From a virus, in the IMG/VR virus record IMGVR_UViG_3300049484_000143, positions 1-40,382 of that record: DNA of 40,382 nt. The stretch is one strand, 5' to 3'. Both the position numbers and the translations under genes were made by a program. Below the pieces are notes generated by a model. That model made no database searches, had not been told where the DNA came from, and was given only the letters and a program-made list of their open reading frames with translations. How positions within the stretch are numbered: position 1 is the stretch's first letter; the number at the start of each line of letters is the position of its first letter. Below are positions 33,214 through 39,763 of this stretch, one piece after another.

Positions 33214-33392
33214 TCCGGGTCTCCTTCTCGCAGTATCTCTAATGTGACACAATTATCGAAATCCTCGGAGATTAGGTAATTGTTGCTGTCAATGCCGGGT
33301 TGATGAGATTCATCACGACAAAGCTCATCATCATAATCAACCTCGAAGAATCGAGTCTGGCCGGCGTATGTTACTTTAATTTGGAATTTCAT
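33201..33392 (-). CDS. Small unknown acidic protein
   Basis: A 63-residue beta-rich, acidic protein (DYDDELCRDE) preceded by GGAGCTTGAAAA. Overlaps the next gene by 13 bases. Not recognised. Confidence 0.6.
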   Translation of the reverse strand: MKFQIKVTYAGQTRFFEVDYDDELCRDESHQPGIDSNNYLISEDFDNCVTLEILREGDPEWQS

Positions 33393-33395
33393 TTT

Positions 33396-33611
33396 TCAAG
33401 CTCCTTTTCCGTATTTTCTAATTGCATCGGCTTTGTCACAAAGGTAGTCCTCTTTGGCCTCAGCTTCATCAAACGGTATAAATTCTTCGCAGGTGCAATC
33501 GCCGTGTTCTTGATGGCAATTTGCACAATATTGAGGTTTTTGGTTCCATGGAGCGTCGGGGTGGAACTCGGTTCCAGGTGGGTAGTCCCAACCGAAAATG
33601 TTTCGTTTCAT
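33396..33611 (-). CDS. Small phage protein with FGWDYPPG motif and CxxC zinc site
   Basis: A 71-residue protein with NIFGWDYPPGTEFHPDAPWN, a motif seen in many small phage proteins, and Cys29/Cys32/Cys39/Cys41 (CANC, CTC), probably one zinc site. It overlaps the nuclease gene by 4 bases (ATGA), so it is translated with it. Role unknown. Confidence 0.65.
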   Translation of the reverse strand: MKRNIFGWDYPPGTEFHPDAPWNQKPQYCANCHQEHGDCTCEEFIPFDEAEAKEDYLCDKADAIRKYGKGA

Positions 33612-34522
33612 TTTATCTCTCCGTTAGGCTCTTCGAGCCATGGTTGGAATACATCTAAAATATAATTGTTATCAAATAATGTCTTCGGCCAATTCCGGGT
33701 GCAAAGGTCAAGGAATTGACATGGATGGTTAATCGTGAAGTAACACTTCGATGTGTTGGTTGGAAATTGTTCCCAGAGATTTTGTTTAAATGTGAGTTCA
33801 ATATTCTCTTCAAACGAGTTCTCAGAGAGGAGATTGGTTTGATTTCGATATCTGATTATTTCTTCTCCTATTATTGTTATTTCTCTGATAAACTGTTCAA
33901 TCTCCCATTCCAAGATTGGAATTCGGAGGGAGTCAATACATGGATATGGATCTCCCTTTCGGCCTTGTTTTTGAGGGAAAACCCCAATACCGAGGAGAGT
34001 AACTGCGCTGGCGTCATTCGCCCAGGCGTAGCCTCGGATAGAGTTATGGCCCCACCATTGGGAGAGGTAAGGAAGGGAATTGCCATGAGCATTATAAAGA
34101 TAATATGTTGTTTTCCACTCCCCTATCTCTCCATTGTCAAACTTCCTATCACATCGACCGGCGTAGATTATGTTGTCTGAGAGTTGACGGGTGAATGAGA
34201 TTTCCATGGAGCCTTTTTCTTGAATTACAAATTTCCAACCTTTTTGTTTTATGTATCGTTGGTAATTGGTTAGTAACTCTCTTGCCCGGTTTAATGTCCT
34301 CACTTTATCATCCGGGAAGGAGAACATTTCGGTGAAAGTATTCATCGCGAGGTCGAGATCATTAGTCAGGTCAATTATTTCACTTGACCGATGGAAAGCG
34401 CTTCCAAAACCAAAGGACGCTGAGTCCGGCGTCGCCTTTCTCGTGCCTAAAATGTGCCGTGCGAGATATTCTCGCTTGCAGTTTTGCCAAGAAGCTCGTT
34501 GGGAATGGTCGAGGGGGAGCAT
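33608..34522 (-). CDS. RecB-like PD-(D/E)XK nuclease with candidate Fe-S cysteines
   Basis: A 304-residue protein. Residues 38-45 carry FGFGSAFH (the G..H motif common in Cas4/RecB-type nucleases, His44). The catalytic core is GRCDRKFD (Asp125) and GEWKTT (Glu135, Lys137). Cys15 and C-terminal Cys260, Cys268 and Cys274 are spaced as in AddB/Cas4-type 4Fe-4S nucleases. It probably processes DNA ends in recombination together with the Sak4-like ATPase and the DUF669 protein. A GGAGGA box lies about 12 bp upstream. Confidence 0.82.
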   Translation of the reverse strand: MLPLDHSQRASWQNCKREYLARHILGTRKATPDSASFGFGSAFHRSSEIIDLTNDLDLAMNTFTEMFSFPDDKVRTLNRARELLTNYQRYIKQKGWKFVIQEKGSMEISFTRQLSDNIIYAGRCDRKFDNGEIGEWKTTYYLYNAHGNSLPYLSQWWGHNSIRGYAWANDASAVTLLGIGVFPQKQGRKGDPYPCIDSLRIPILEWEIEQFIREITIIGEEIIRYRNQTNLLSENSFEENIELTFKQNLWEQFPTNTSKCYFTINHPCQFLDLCTRNWPKTLFDNNYILDVFQPWLEEPNGEIK

Positions 34523-34525
34523 GAT

Positions 34526-34777
34526 TTAATCTTCCTCCATAAATTTAATAAACTCTTCAATCTCATTAAAAAGTTGGTATCTTCTATCAATTCGAGCAAT
34601 ACGAGCTTTGATTTCTTTATCTCTGTCAATACAATATAAATCAATCTGAGCTGCCTTCAATGTTTCAATGTTGGGCAAGTCATAATCTCCTTTCGGCCAG
34701 TGCCATGAATGCTTCCAATTTCCAGCATCGGTAAACTCTTTAGCTCTTTCATATAATTCTTGTGTCTTCGATGCCAT
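34526..34777 (-). CDS. Small unknown helical protein
   Basis: An 83-residue protein from ATG 34777 (MASKTQELYERA), 1 base after the upstream stop codon, with TATGGAG just upstream. The longer reading from 34789 would overlap the neighbour. Highly charged and helical, with several Trp (NWKHSWHWPKGDY). Not recognised. Confidence 0.6.
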   Translation of the reverse strand: MASKTQELYERAKEFTDAGNWKHSWHWPKGDYDLPNIETLKAAQIDLYCIDRDKEIKARIARIDRRYQLFNEIEEFIKFMEED

Positions 34778-34778
34778 T

Positions 34779-34961
34779 TCAATCTCCATATAGGGCTAAA
34801 GCCCTAAGAACCGTTGGACTTGGGCTTTCCATTTTATTATTCGCTTTTTCTTTCTTGAGAAGGGTGACTTCTTCTCTAAGTTTGTCATTCTCGTCCATCA
34901 GGGCTTCGATGACCTTGAGAAGGTTTTCTTTAGATAAGTTCTTTGATGGGGTTGGTTTCAT
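34779..34961 (-). CDS. Small coiled-coil protein with LSKENL motif
   Basis: A 60-residue protein starting MKPTPSKNLSKENLLKVIE, with a coiled-coil stretch (residues 15-42, ENDKLREEVTLLKKEK). It shares the LSKENL(L/I)K(V/A)IE motif with the protein at 26001-26195. Its 3' end forms a strong hairpin (34791-34806) next to the following gene's ribosome binding site. Confidence 0.55.
   Translation of the reverse strand: MKPTPSKNLSKENLLKVIEALMDENDKLREEVTLLKKEKANNKMESPSPTVLRALALYGD
34791..34806 (-). promoter_or_regulatory. Hairpin at a gene end beside a ribosome binding site
   Basis: TAGGGCT-AA-AGCCCTA is a 7-bp inverted repeat (effectively 6 bp with a 4-nt loop) in the last codons of 34779-34961, directly before the TATGGAG box of the next gene. 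It may affect that gene's translation or mRNA stability. Confidence 0.4.
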
Positions 34962-34973
34962 TGTTTTAAACTC

Positions 34974-35141
34974 CTATTTATACGCATTAATTCCGATTTT
35001 AACTCCATCACCCACGTCTATATTTCCCTCTGTTGAGGCGACGATGGTTGTCTTGCCACTTTTACTTGGTCCAAAGGTTTTAGAGAGATCAATGGTTATA
35101 TGGAGAAGAGTCTTTTCTTTTTTAATTTCGATGTTTTTCAT
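34974..35141 (-). CDS. Small conserved-looking phage protein (SKSGKTTIVASTEG)
   Basis: A 55-residue protein from ATG 35141 with AAAGGAG upstream. It contains HITIDLSKTFGPSKSGKTTI followed by VASTEGN, a pattern I recognise from other small phage proteins of unknown role. The SGKTT run resembles a P-loop end, but the protein is far too small for an ATPase. It is probably a small beta-sheet protein. Confidence 0.7.
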   Translation of the reverse strand: MKNIEIKKEKTLLHITIDLSKTFGPSKSGKTTIVASTEGNIDVGDGVKIGINAYK

Positions 35142-35157
35142 TTTAAATTCTCCTTTA

Positions 35158-35175
35158 TTTGTTTATCTTTTAAAC
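35158..35175 (+). repeat. Possible further copy of the GTTTA-N5-TAAAC dyad
   Basis: TTTGTTTATCTTTTAAAC differs at two bases from the core of the 20-bp element at 3314 and 11444. It spans the 3' end of 35170-35475 and the adjoining gap. AT-rich chance matches are possible. Confidence 0.3.
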
Positions 35176-35475
35176 AATCTCCTCGACCCCTTCCATTCTC
35201 ATACAATGGCCCCACCATCTGTCCTCATGATCTGATATACACCTTGGGCACCATTGAATGGTGGAGTTGAGATATGGAGAATTGGGAAGGTGTTGCATGA
35301 GCCCAGAGTATCTCTTTCCACACCCATTACATTTTATCTCCGTTCGTGAGAATAGCCAGGGGTCTTTTTCAAAATCCATGGTCGGAAGCCCGATAGTATC
35401 AAGGGCTTCGATTAATTGGTCAATGTCGAGATCGTCATTCATTTGCTCGATGTCAAAGTCTTTCATTTTGCTCAT
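35170..35475 (-). CDS. Small protein with zinc-finger-like cysteines
   Basis: A 101-residue protein. The acidic N-terminus (residues 5-35) is helical. Cys49, Cys52, Cys76 and Cys79 (KCNGCGK and QWCPRC) form a likely zinc ribbon, followed by His82, Trp and a WWGHCMRM stretch. A very strong AAGGAGG box precedes the ATG at 35475; upstream of it is a stable hairpin and then the structured element at 35523-35726. Confidence 0.65.
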   Translation of the reverse strand: MSKMKDFDIEQMNDDLDIDQLIEALDTIGLPTMDFEKDPWLFSRTEIKCNGCGKRYSGLMQHLPNSPYLNSTIQWCPRCISDHEDRWWGHCMRMEGVEEIV

Positions 35476-35487
35476 GGTTTAAACCTC

Positions 35488-35509
35488 CTTGTGGGGGTTT
35501 CCCCACAGG
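35488..35509 (-). promoter_or_regulatory. GC hairpin next to a strong ribosome binding site
   Basis: On the - strand the sequence CCTGTGGGG-AAA-CCCCCACA folds into a 7-bp stem (TGTGGGG/CCCCACA), immediately followed by AAGGAGG of the next gene. No T-run follows, so it is not a classic terminator. It could control access to the ribosome binding site or protect the 3' side of the structured element above it. Confidence 0.5.
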
Positions 35510-35522
35510 ATTAGATTATAAA

Positions 35523-35726
35523 TTCCAGGGGCAGGATTCAATAACAACAAATGGCTATCTACCTGCTTGTATTATAGGGTAGGCGTGGAGTGGCGACGCC
35601 TCGTTTTGCACTAAACCTGCCAGCCTTACCATACTCATCTGGACTGGTTCGCCCGCGCCGTATCGTTTACCACCGGGTTCAATCCCCTATATTTGATTAC
35701 CCGGTTCCCGCCGGGCCGCCCTGGAA
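35523..35726 (-). ncRNA. Highly structured RNA candidate with pseudoknot, unknown family
   Basis: A 204-nt G+C-rich stretch within an otherwise AT-rich non-coding gap. Helices in + strand coordinates: P1 35523-35530/35719-35726 (8 bp, TTCCAGGG/CCCTGGAA); P2 35531-35535/35562-35566; P3 35581-35586/35596-35601 (6 bp); P4 35614-35623/35639-35649 (9 bp with one mismatch and one bulge); P5 35651-35655/35712-35716; P6 35672-35682/35693-35705 (7 + 4 bp). The P6 loop (35685-35691) pairs perfectly with 35573-35579 (TATAGGG/CCCTATA), a pseudoknot. No ORF fits. Orientation is unproven: one extra G-U pair at P4 and operon position favour -. Not tRNA, tmRNA or any riboswitch I recognise. Confidence 0.6.
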
Positions 35727-35741
35727 ACTTGTTAATTTCTT

Positions 35742-36272
35742 TTACTCCGGCCAACAAGTAGTTATCTGAACTCTCTCTTTACTCGGGTCTTTTCGGTTCT
35801 TCACCATCCGAGCGGAAGCGTTAAACTGAAGCCCGATTAATTTATCCAGGTCAATATCCCCATCAGTGAGGTAATCATCAAGAATGATAATCTCTCCATT
35901 TTCTTTCATCCCGGCTCCAATATCACCTAAGAATTGGAAGAGGAAGGTTGAGGGATCATAGGTCTTCTTCGCCAGGGCGATTTTGGCTTCCGAGGCGTCG
36001 AACATCAAACTATGGAAATGGACCTTCCCTGCAAATTCCTTCGGTTCAAGAACAACCAATTTAAAATTGACAAAATCCATCCAGACATCGGAAGAACTTT
36101 TCTTCTTTAGTTCTGGATAATGGTCTTTTATCTCATTAAACTCTTCGTCACTCATGGTGAACCTTCTTGTCCAGCCATTTTCCCCCGGAGCTTGAATCTC
36201 AAACAAATAATCCCCTGGGGTTAAGTCCTCAAATACCTTCTTCCTTGGGCCAAGACCGCTTAATCTACTCAT
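35742..36272 (-). CDS. DUF669-like candidate single-strand DNA-binding protein
   Basis: A 176-residue protein. The N-terminal region has GDYLFEIQAPGENGW, then WMDFVNFKLVVLEP, KVHFHSLMF and FQFLGDIG, and a C-terminal DLDKLIGLQFNASARMVKNR with an acidic stretch before it. This order fits DUF669, an OB-like family usually placed beside Sak4-like ATPases and RecB-like nucleases and thought to act as the phage SSB. It lies two genes after the Sak4-like gene and directly before the structured RNA element. Confidence 0.7.
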   Translation of the reverse strand: MSRLSGLGPRKKVFEDLTPGDYLFEIQAPGENGWTRRFTMSDEEFNEIKDHYPELKKKSSSDVWMDFVNFKLVVLEPKEFAGKVHFHSLMFDASEAKIALAKKTYDPSTFLFQFLGDIGAGMKENGEIIILDDYLTDGDIDLDKLIGLQFNASARMVKNRKDPSKERVQITTCWPE

Positions 36273-36433
36273 AAATCATCTCCTTCTTGCTCGATTTCGT
36301 CGAGCAACTTTTGTAATTCCTCCATGGAGGATGGTTTTGGTTCCTTACTCGCTTTCTTTTGTTTAACTTTAATAGTCTCTCGGTTGATACGGAGCTTTTG
36401 GAGCTCGTTGATTAAATCCTCTCTTAGGGGCAC
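36269..36433 (-). CDS. Small charged helical protein, GTG start
   Basis: A 54-residue protein with GTG at 36433 preceded by GGAGG about 9 bp upstream; the ATG just before it in another frame is closed by a stop after three codons. Very charged and helical (EDLINELQKLRINRETIKVK, MEELQKLLDEIEQEG), likely a coiled coil. Its stop overlaps the next start (ATGA), which supports translation. Confidence 0.55.
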   Translation of the reverse strand: MPLREDLINELQKLRINRETIKVKQKKASKEPKPSSMEELQKLLDEIEQEGDDL

Positions 36434-36434
36434 A

Positions 36435-36635
36435 TTATTCTTCCTCCCACTCTGTTAAATACATGGCGTGAATGATACCAAGACAGGAATACAGTTGGAT
36501 TACTTGTTCTTTGTTTAAGAATACTCTGGTATGAGTTCCTCCTTTCTCGTTAATTATAAATGAATTGGTTGGGGTTTTTTCATTATAAACTACTTTAATA
36601 CTTTGAATGTCTACATTATAAATTACACTTTGCAT
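36435..36635 (-). CDS. Small unknown protein
   Basis: A 66-residue protein with mixed strand-helix pattern and a C-terminal acidic WEEE tail. AAAGGAG lies about 12 bp before the ATG. It ends 1 base before the GTG gene at 36269-36433. Not recognised. Confidence 0.6.
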   Translation of the reverse strand: MQSVIYNVDIQSIKVVYNEKTPTNSFIINEKGGTHTRVFLNKEQVIQLYSCLGIIHAMYLTEWEEE

Positions 36636-36638
36636 TTC

Positions 36639-37421
36639 TTATTTCTCCTTTCCAAAAGCATCAAGTATCAGCTTCCAATCTTGGGTCCAGTCATTTGAGA
36701 GCGTTACCCGCTCTGGCAGCATGTGAGAGTTATCTTTGGCCTCGTAGTATTGAGAGCCATAAAAGTGGATTACTAATTCCTCCTTTCCTTCAGAGATTGG
36801 GATGGTGCTCAAGTCTGCCCGAGCGTCTTTCGGTGGACTTATTGTCTTTCCCGTTTCCTTGTTCATAAATCCAATGATGTCAAAAGTTTCCATGGTTTGT
36901 CGATAAGCTCCCCGAGGTCCACCCCCAGGGATTGCAGGGACGTAACGAGAGAAGGGAACATTCTTTATCTTCACCTCTACCATATTTGTGTGGGACGTTG
37001 CGAGGAATAGTTTATCAGACGAAGCTCTTCTCAAATCTCTGATCCAATAAATATATTCCTTAGTGAGTTTGCTCCATGTCTTCCCCATATCATTTTTATC
37101 CGCAGGGTGGCCTTCTCTTTTCACAAAGTCCTCGAAGAGTAGATCATGGAAAATGTTTAGATTGTCAATTCCCAGACCTGAATATTTCTTAGGGAACTCT
37201 TTTTGGATTGTTTTGAGGAAGTCGAGAGCTTGTCTCCAATTCTCAATGTTGATGATATAGCCAGGGAGAGCTTTACATGAGTAATCTGGGTCGATGATGA
37301 GTAGATCGGGAACTGAGCAGAGTAAACTGCTCTTTCCAATTCCATCATTCGATCCATCGAATAGCCAATTGAAGCTCTCGGGGGTTATCCTTGGGGATTG
37401 TTTGGTTTGAGGAAGGTCCAT
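36639..37421 (-). CDS. Sak4-like RecA-fold ATPase (AAA_24)
   Basis: A 260-residue protein. Walker A FDGSNDGIGKSSL (residues 21-33), a Walker B-like strand GLGIDNLNIF (around residue 82-91), and a basic arginine-rich segment (WIRDLRRASSDKLFLATSHT) with a sensor-like SHT. The pattern GGGPRGAYRQTMETFD is typical of the phage Sak4/AAA_24 group, which load annealing proteins onto single-stranded DNA during recombination. It pairs functionally with the DUF669 gene and the RecB-like nuclease nearby. Confidence 0.75.
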   Translation of the reverse strand: MDLPQTKQSPRITPESFNWLFDGSNDGIGKSSLLCSVPDLLIIDPDYSCKALPGYIINIENWRQALDFLKTIQKEFPKKYSGLGIDNLNIFHDLLFEDFVKREGHPADKNDMGKTWSKLTKEYIYWIRDLRRASSDKLFLATSHTNMVEVKIKNVPFSRYVPAIPGGGPRGAYRQTMETFDIIGFMNKETGKTISPPKDARADLSTIPISEGKEELVIHFYGSQYYEAKDNSHMLPERVTLSNDWTQDWKLILDAFGKEK

Positions 37422-37709
37422 TTATTCTCCTTTTCTTGGTTGGAGGATTAATTTAATTGTTCTTAATGCATCGCCGTCTTGGATTAATTGAGTTATGTCA
37501 AACATCAACATGTCTATTTCCTCTCTGGAGAGAGGGGTTGCTTTCTCGGGATATTTAATACTTTGCTCGCAGAACCTAAATGCTGTTTCGTGGTAATCTC
37601 CGTTACATGTATAAAAGATTACATGGATACTCGGTTCAGGAGGCTCATTATATTCCAAAGGCTCTTTTAACCCTATACACCCACATTCAAACCTGACGAT
37701 TGAGTTCAT
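37422..37709 (-). CDS. Small unknown protein
   Basis: A 95-residue protein from ATG 37709 (MNSIVRFECGCIG), with GAGGGG upstream and the previous stop 2 bases away. It has four cysteines (ECGC near the N-terminus) and a helical C-terminus. It abuts the Sak4-like gene. Not recognised. Confidence 0.6.
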   Translation of the reverse strand: MNSIVRFECGCIGLKEPLEYNEPPEPSIHVIFYTCNGDYHETAFRFCEQSIKYPEKATPLSREEIDMLMFDITQLIQDGDALRTIKLILQPRKGE

Positions 37710-37710
37710 T

Positions 37711-37995
37711 TTATTTAACCCCTCTTCTTGGAACAAGGTCAATGTTGAGTTGATGGAAAGTAGTTGGCAATTCACTCCATATTTCTGCTGCGATTGAGAT
37801 ATACTTAATTCTCGTTGGTCCGTTTTGATACAATGCCGTGTATTTATTCCAGCAATAGTTCTTAACCTGTCGAGTATATTTCACTCGACTTTGGGCATTG
37901 TTAAATAGACGTTTAGCCGCCAGATGGGGGTGGTTTTCAATATAAGCAGCTAAATCCATCAATTCTTCTTTGTTTAGATCGTCAAGGCATTTCAT
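37711..37995 (-). CDS. Small helical basic protein
   Basis: A 94-residue protein from ATG 37995, preceded by AAAGGAGG. It starts MKCLDDLNKEELMDLAAYIE, related to the LSKENL motif of two other small proteins here, followed by a basic region with several Tyr/Trp (KNYCWNKYTALYQN). A longer reading to 38049 overlaps the upstream gene. Confidence 0.6.
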   Translation of the reverse strand: MKCLDDLNKEELMDLAAYIENHPHLAAKRLFNNAQSRVKYTRQVKNYCWNKYTALYQNGPTRIKYISIAAEIWSELPTTFHQLNIDLVPRRGVK

Positions 37996-37997
37996 CT

Positions 37998-38210
37998 TTA
38001 TTTCACCTCCTTTAATATCCCACCTTCCATCTTCCCACTTGCATACCATTTATGGGGTTTCGGATAGTGTGGACCTTCTAAGTAAACAACTCCGGTGAAG
38101 TTGCTTAGGTCGCCACCTAATCCGGGGTTATAGCATCTCACCTCTTGTCCTTCGGACAGGGCGAGTTTTAATTCTTTTTTCGTTTTGAAGTTGATCGTGG
38201 TGTAACTCAT
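37998..38210 (-). CDS. Small phage protein (YLEGPHYPKPHKWYA)
   Basis: A 70-residue protein. The C-terminal motif TGVVYLEGPHYPKPHKWYA and the preceding YNPGLGGDLS resemble small conserved phage proteins of unknown function that I have seen in similar early regions. An AGGAGAAG box lies before the ATG. Confidence 0.7.
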   Translation of the reverse strand: MSYTTINFKTKKELKLALSEGQEVRCYNPGLGGDLSNFTGVVYLEGPHYPKPHKWYASGKMEGGILKEVK

Positions 38211-38585
38211 TTATTCTTCTCCTTGTCTTTTCTTCCATGGACAGTTTCCAACCTTGTGGATTGTTTTAAAATATCTGACTTTATATCCCCTTAAGTCCTC
38301 ACAAATACAAACCGTGTCTTTTTTACATGAGAGCTTAACCTTACTGCATGGAGTGTCGAGGAAGTGTTTGATATAGGTATAATTATTTTTCTTCCAGCTC
38401 CTAAACGTCTTTGGCGTTTTGTTTTGATACGCACAGGTTCTAAAATTACTCGAGAAGAATTGACCATAGTCGAGAGGATTATTAAAGTCAGTCATTGCTA
38501 ACTTTCTCGCTTGTGTCTCAAACTCATAATAGAGCGTCCAATATTCTTCTTCTGAGATCTCTTCGATTTTAAGCTTTTGTTTCAT
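38211..38585 (-). CDS. Unknown cysteine-containing early protein
   Basis: A 124-residue protein from ATG 38585 (1 base after the upstream stop; GAGGTGG upstream). Acidic helical start (EEISEEEYWTLYYEFET), then a basic C-terminal part with Cys at about 79, 86, 92, 94 and 114, which may bind a metal. Not recognised. Confidence 0.6.
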   Translation of the reverse strand: MKQKLKIEEISEEEYWTLYYEFETQARKLAMTDFNNPLDYGQFFSSNFRTCAYQNKTPKTFRSWKKNNYTYIKHFLDTPCSKVKLSCKKDTVCICEDLRGYKVRYFKTIHKVGNCPWKKRQGEE

Positions 38586-38586
38586 C

Positions 38587-38856
38587 TCATTCCACCTCAC
38601 TGAGCAATCTTTTCAGCTCGTTTTTATCAACCATTTGGATTGATTGTTTATCTTGCCGATATTTTTTCGGCGTGCCTTTTACGTTGTTTCCAAATTCCTC
38701 AAATTTGTTTACTTTATAAACAGATTCCCTATCCTCCTCCCGTATTGAGATTAAAAGTTTAATTTCCAAGCTTACAATTTCATCTTGGAGAAATTTGAGA
38801 GATTTCCTTTTCTCTCGGAGGGATTGACGAATTGATTCAGAAACTGAGATCTCCAT
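38587..38856 (-). CDS. Coiled-coil small protein
   Basis: An 89-residue protein, heptad-like over residues 8-45 (SLREKRKSLKFLQDEIVSLE), with a basic middle and acidic end. GGAGAA lies before the ATG. It contains, in its coding sequence, a chance or real GTTTA-N5-TAAAC dyad. No family assigned. Confidence 0.6.
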   Translation of the reverse strand: MEISVSESIRQSLREKRKSLKFLQDEIVSLEIKLLISIREEDRESVYKVNKFEEFGNNVKGTPKKYRQDKQSIQMVDKNELKRLLSEVE

Positions 38857-38857
38857 T

Positions 38858-39064
38858 TTAAATATTCTCCGTAATAAAATCTAAGCAATTTCGATTAAGT
38901 TGAATTAAGTCTTTTATTGTCTTTTCCCACCTACCCGGTCTTTCCTCCCAATTCATTAGTTGCCACTCAACCTCTTGTAAATACTTCTCGGTGTCGGCGA
39001 TAATGTCTTGATCATACTCTGGAGGGTATCCGGGATCGTATGTTGGATTATGAGGGTATGACAT
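38858..39064 (-). CDS. Small Pro/Tyr-rich protein
   Basis: A 68-residue protein, starting MSYPHNPTYDPGYPPEYDQD, an unstructured Pro/Tyr-rich segment, then an amphipathic helix (TEKYLQEVEWQLMNWEERPG). Overlaps the upstream gene by 17 bases. Not recognised. Confidence 0.6.
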   Translation of the reverse strand: MSYPHNPTYDPGYPPEYDQDIIADTEKYLQEVEWQLMNWEERPGRWEKTIKDLIQLNRNCLDFITENI

Positions 39065-39245
39065 ATCCTTTTACCTTTCTTTTTGGGGTTTTGTTTGTAG
39101 GGATAACACCATATAAAATCTCTTCGATGGTAATCCGCTGTTGGGGTGTTAATTGAAATAGACATTTACAAGAAATTCTTAATGTCTCCAGGTTCTTTTG
39201 GGCAGTCATCCGTGATAATGTTCTGAAAAATAATGTTGTGTTCAT
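39048..39245 (-). CDS. Small unknown basic protein
   Basis: A 65-residue protein from ATG 39245 (MNTTLFFRTLSRM), preceded by GGAG at 7 bases; a TTG 6 bases upstream is less likely. It is basic with a central LTPQQRITIEEILYGVIP helix. It lies 2 bases after the GIY-YIG-like gene. Confidence 0.6.
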   Translation of the reverse strand: MNTTLFFRTLSRMTAQKNLETLRISCKCLFQLTPQQRITIEEILYGVIPTNKTPKRKVKGYVIPS

Positions 39246-39247
39246 TT

Positions 39248-39763
39248 TCAATCTCCATTCCTTTCTTTTAATATTTGGGTTTCCAAACTTGTGAGGGGTT
39301 CATCCTGTAAAGTAAGCTTTTGTGAATATGTTACCCATCTTATAATTTTTCTTCGTCGGGAATTCCATTCTTTTTCGGTTACTGATAGATATTGAGAAAC
39401 ATTTTCTTGTTTGCTTGGTTTAGTATTTTTTGTAGGTGGGTGTAATTCTTTAATTGGGATAATCTGTTTCCAATTTTGCAAACAGATTTCTTCTGTTATT
39501 TGATATATTCTTCTGTCATAAACAAACCATTCACCGTATAAATTATCTTTATAGAAATTGTCATGCAGGAAGGTTTCAATCTGTTTTGCTTTTTCAATCG
39601 AATTAAATTGAAACCCAAAAAATAGCAATTTTGTTGTTATAATCCTTTGTAATTGATACATTCTCGATTGAATATTTGTTGTTCTTCCTATTTTCATAAA
39701 TGTGCAGTCTGTAGCTACTGCAAAATATACATAACAGGGTTTACATTTCTGTTTCATTATCAT
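39248..39763 (-). CDS. GIY-YIG/T5orf172-like protein
   Basis: 171 residues from ATG 39763 (ATG 39757 is an alternative; AAGGA lies just upstream). Residues about 8-85 match the T5orf172/MUG113 branch of the GIY-YIG superfamily: CYVYFAVATD (strand with the tyrosine), MKIGRTTNIQSRMYQLQ, then IEKAKQIETFLHDNFYKDN and GEWF with the acidic and aromatic residues of the fold. The C-terminal half is basic and extended. It could be a nuclease or a DNA-binding factor. It is coupled to an upstream HTH gene, so a regulatory or defence role is also possible. Confidence 0.7.
   Translation of the reverse strand: MIMKQKCKPCYVYFAVATDCTFMKIGRTTNIQSRMYQLQRIITTKLLFFGFQFNSIEKAKQIETFLHDNFYKDNLYGEWFVYDRRIYQITEEICLQNWKQIIPIKELHPPTKNTKPSKQENVSQYLSVTEKEWNSRRRKIIRWVTYSQKLTLQDEPLTSLETQILKERNGD

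Noticed and set aside
33716-34180. + strand ORF opposite the RecB-like nuclease
   Set aside because: The nuclease shows catalytic motifs. The opposite frame has no motif, start signal or neighbours on its strand.
35672-35690. tRNA-like T-arm (GGGTTCAATCCC) on the + strand
   Set aside because: Only three stem pairs form and no acceptor or anticodon arms fit at tRNA distances. The same bases form a better 7-bp plus 4-bp hairpin within the larger structure.
38956-39165. Extra - strand ORF overlapping 38858-39064 and 39048-39245
   Set aside because: It covers most of two better-supported genes that have good ribosome binding sites and tight spacing.
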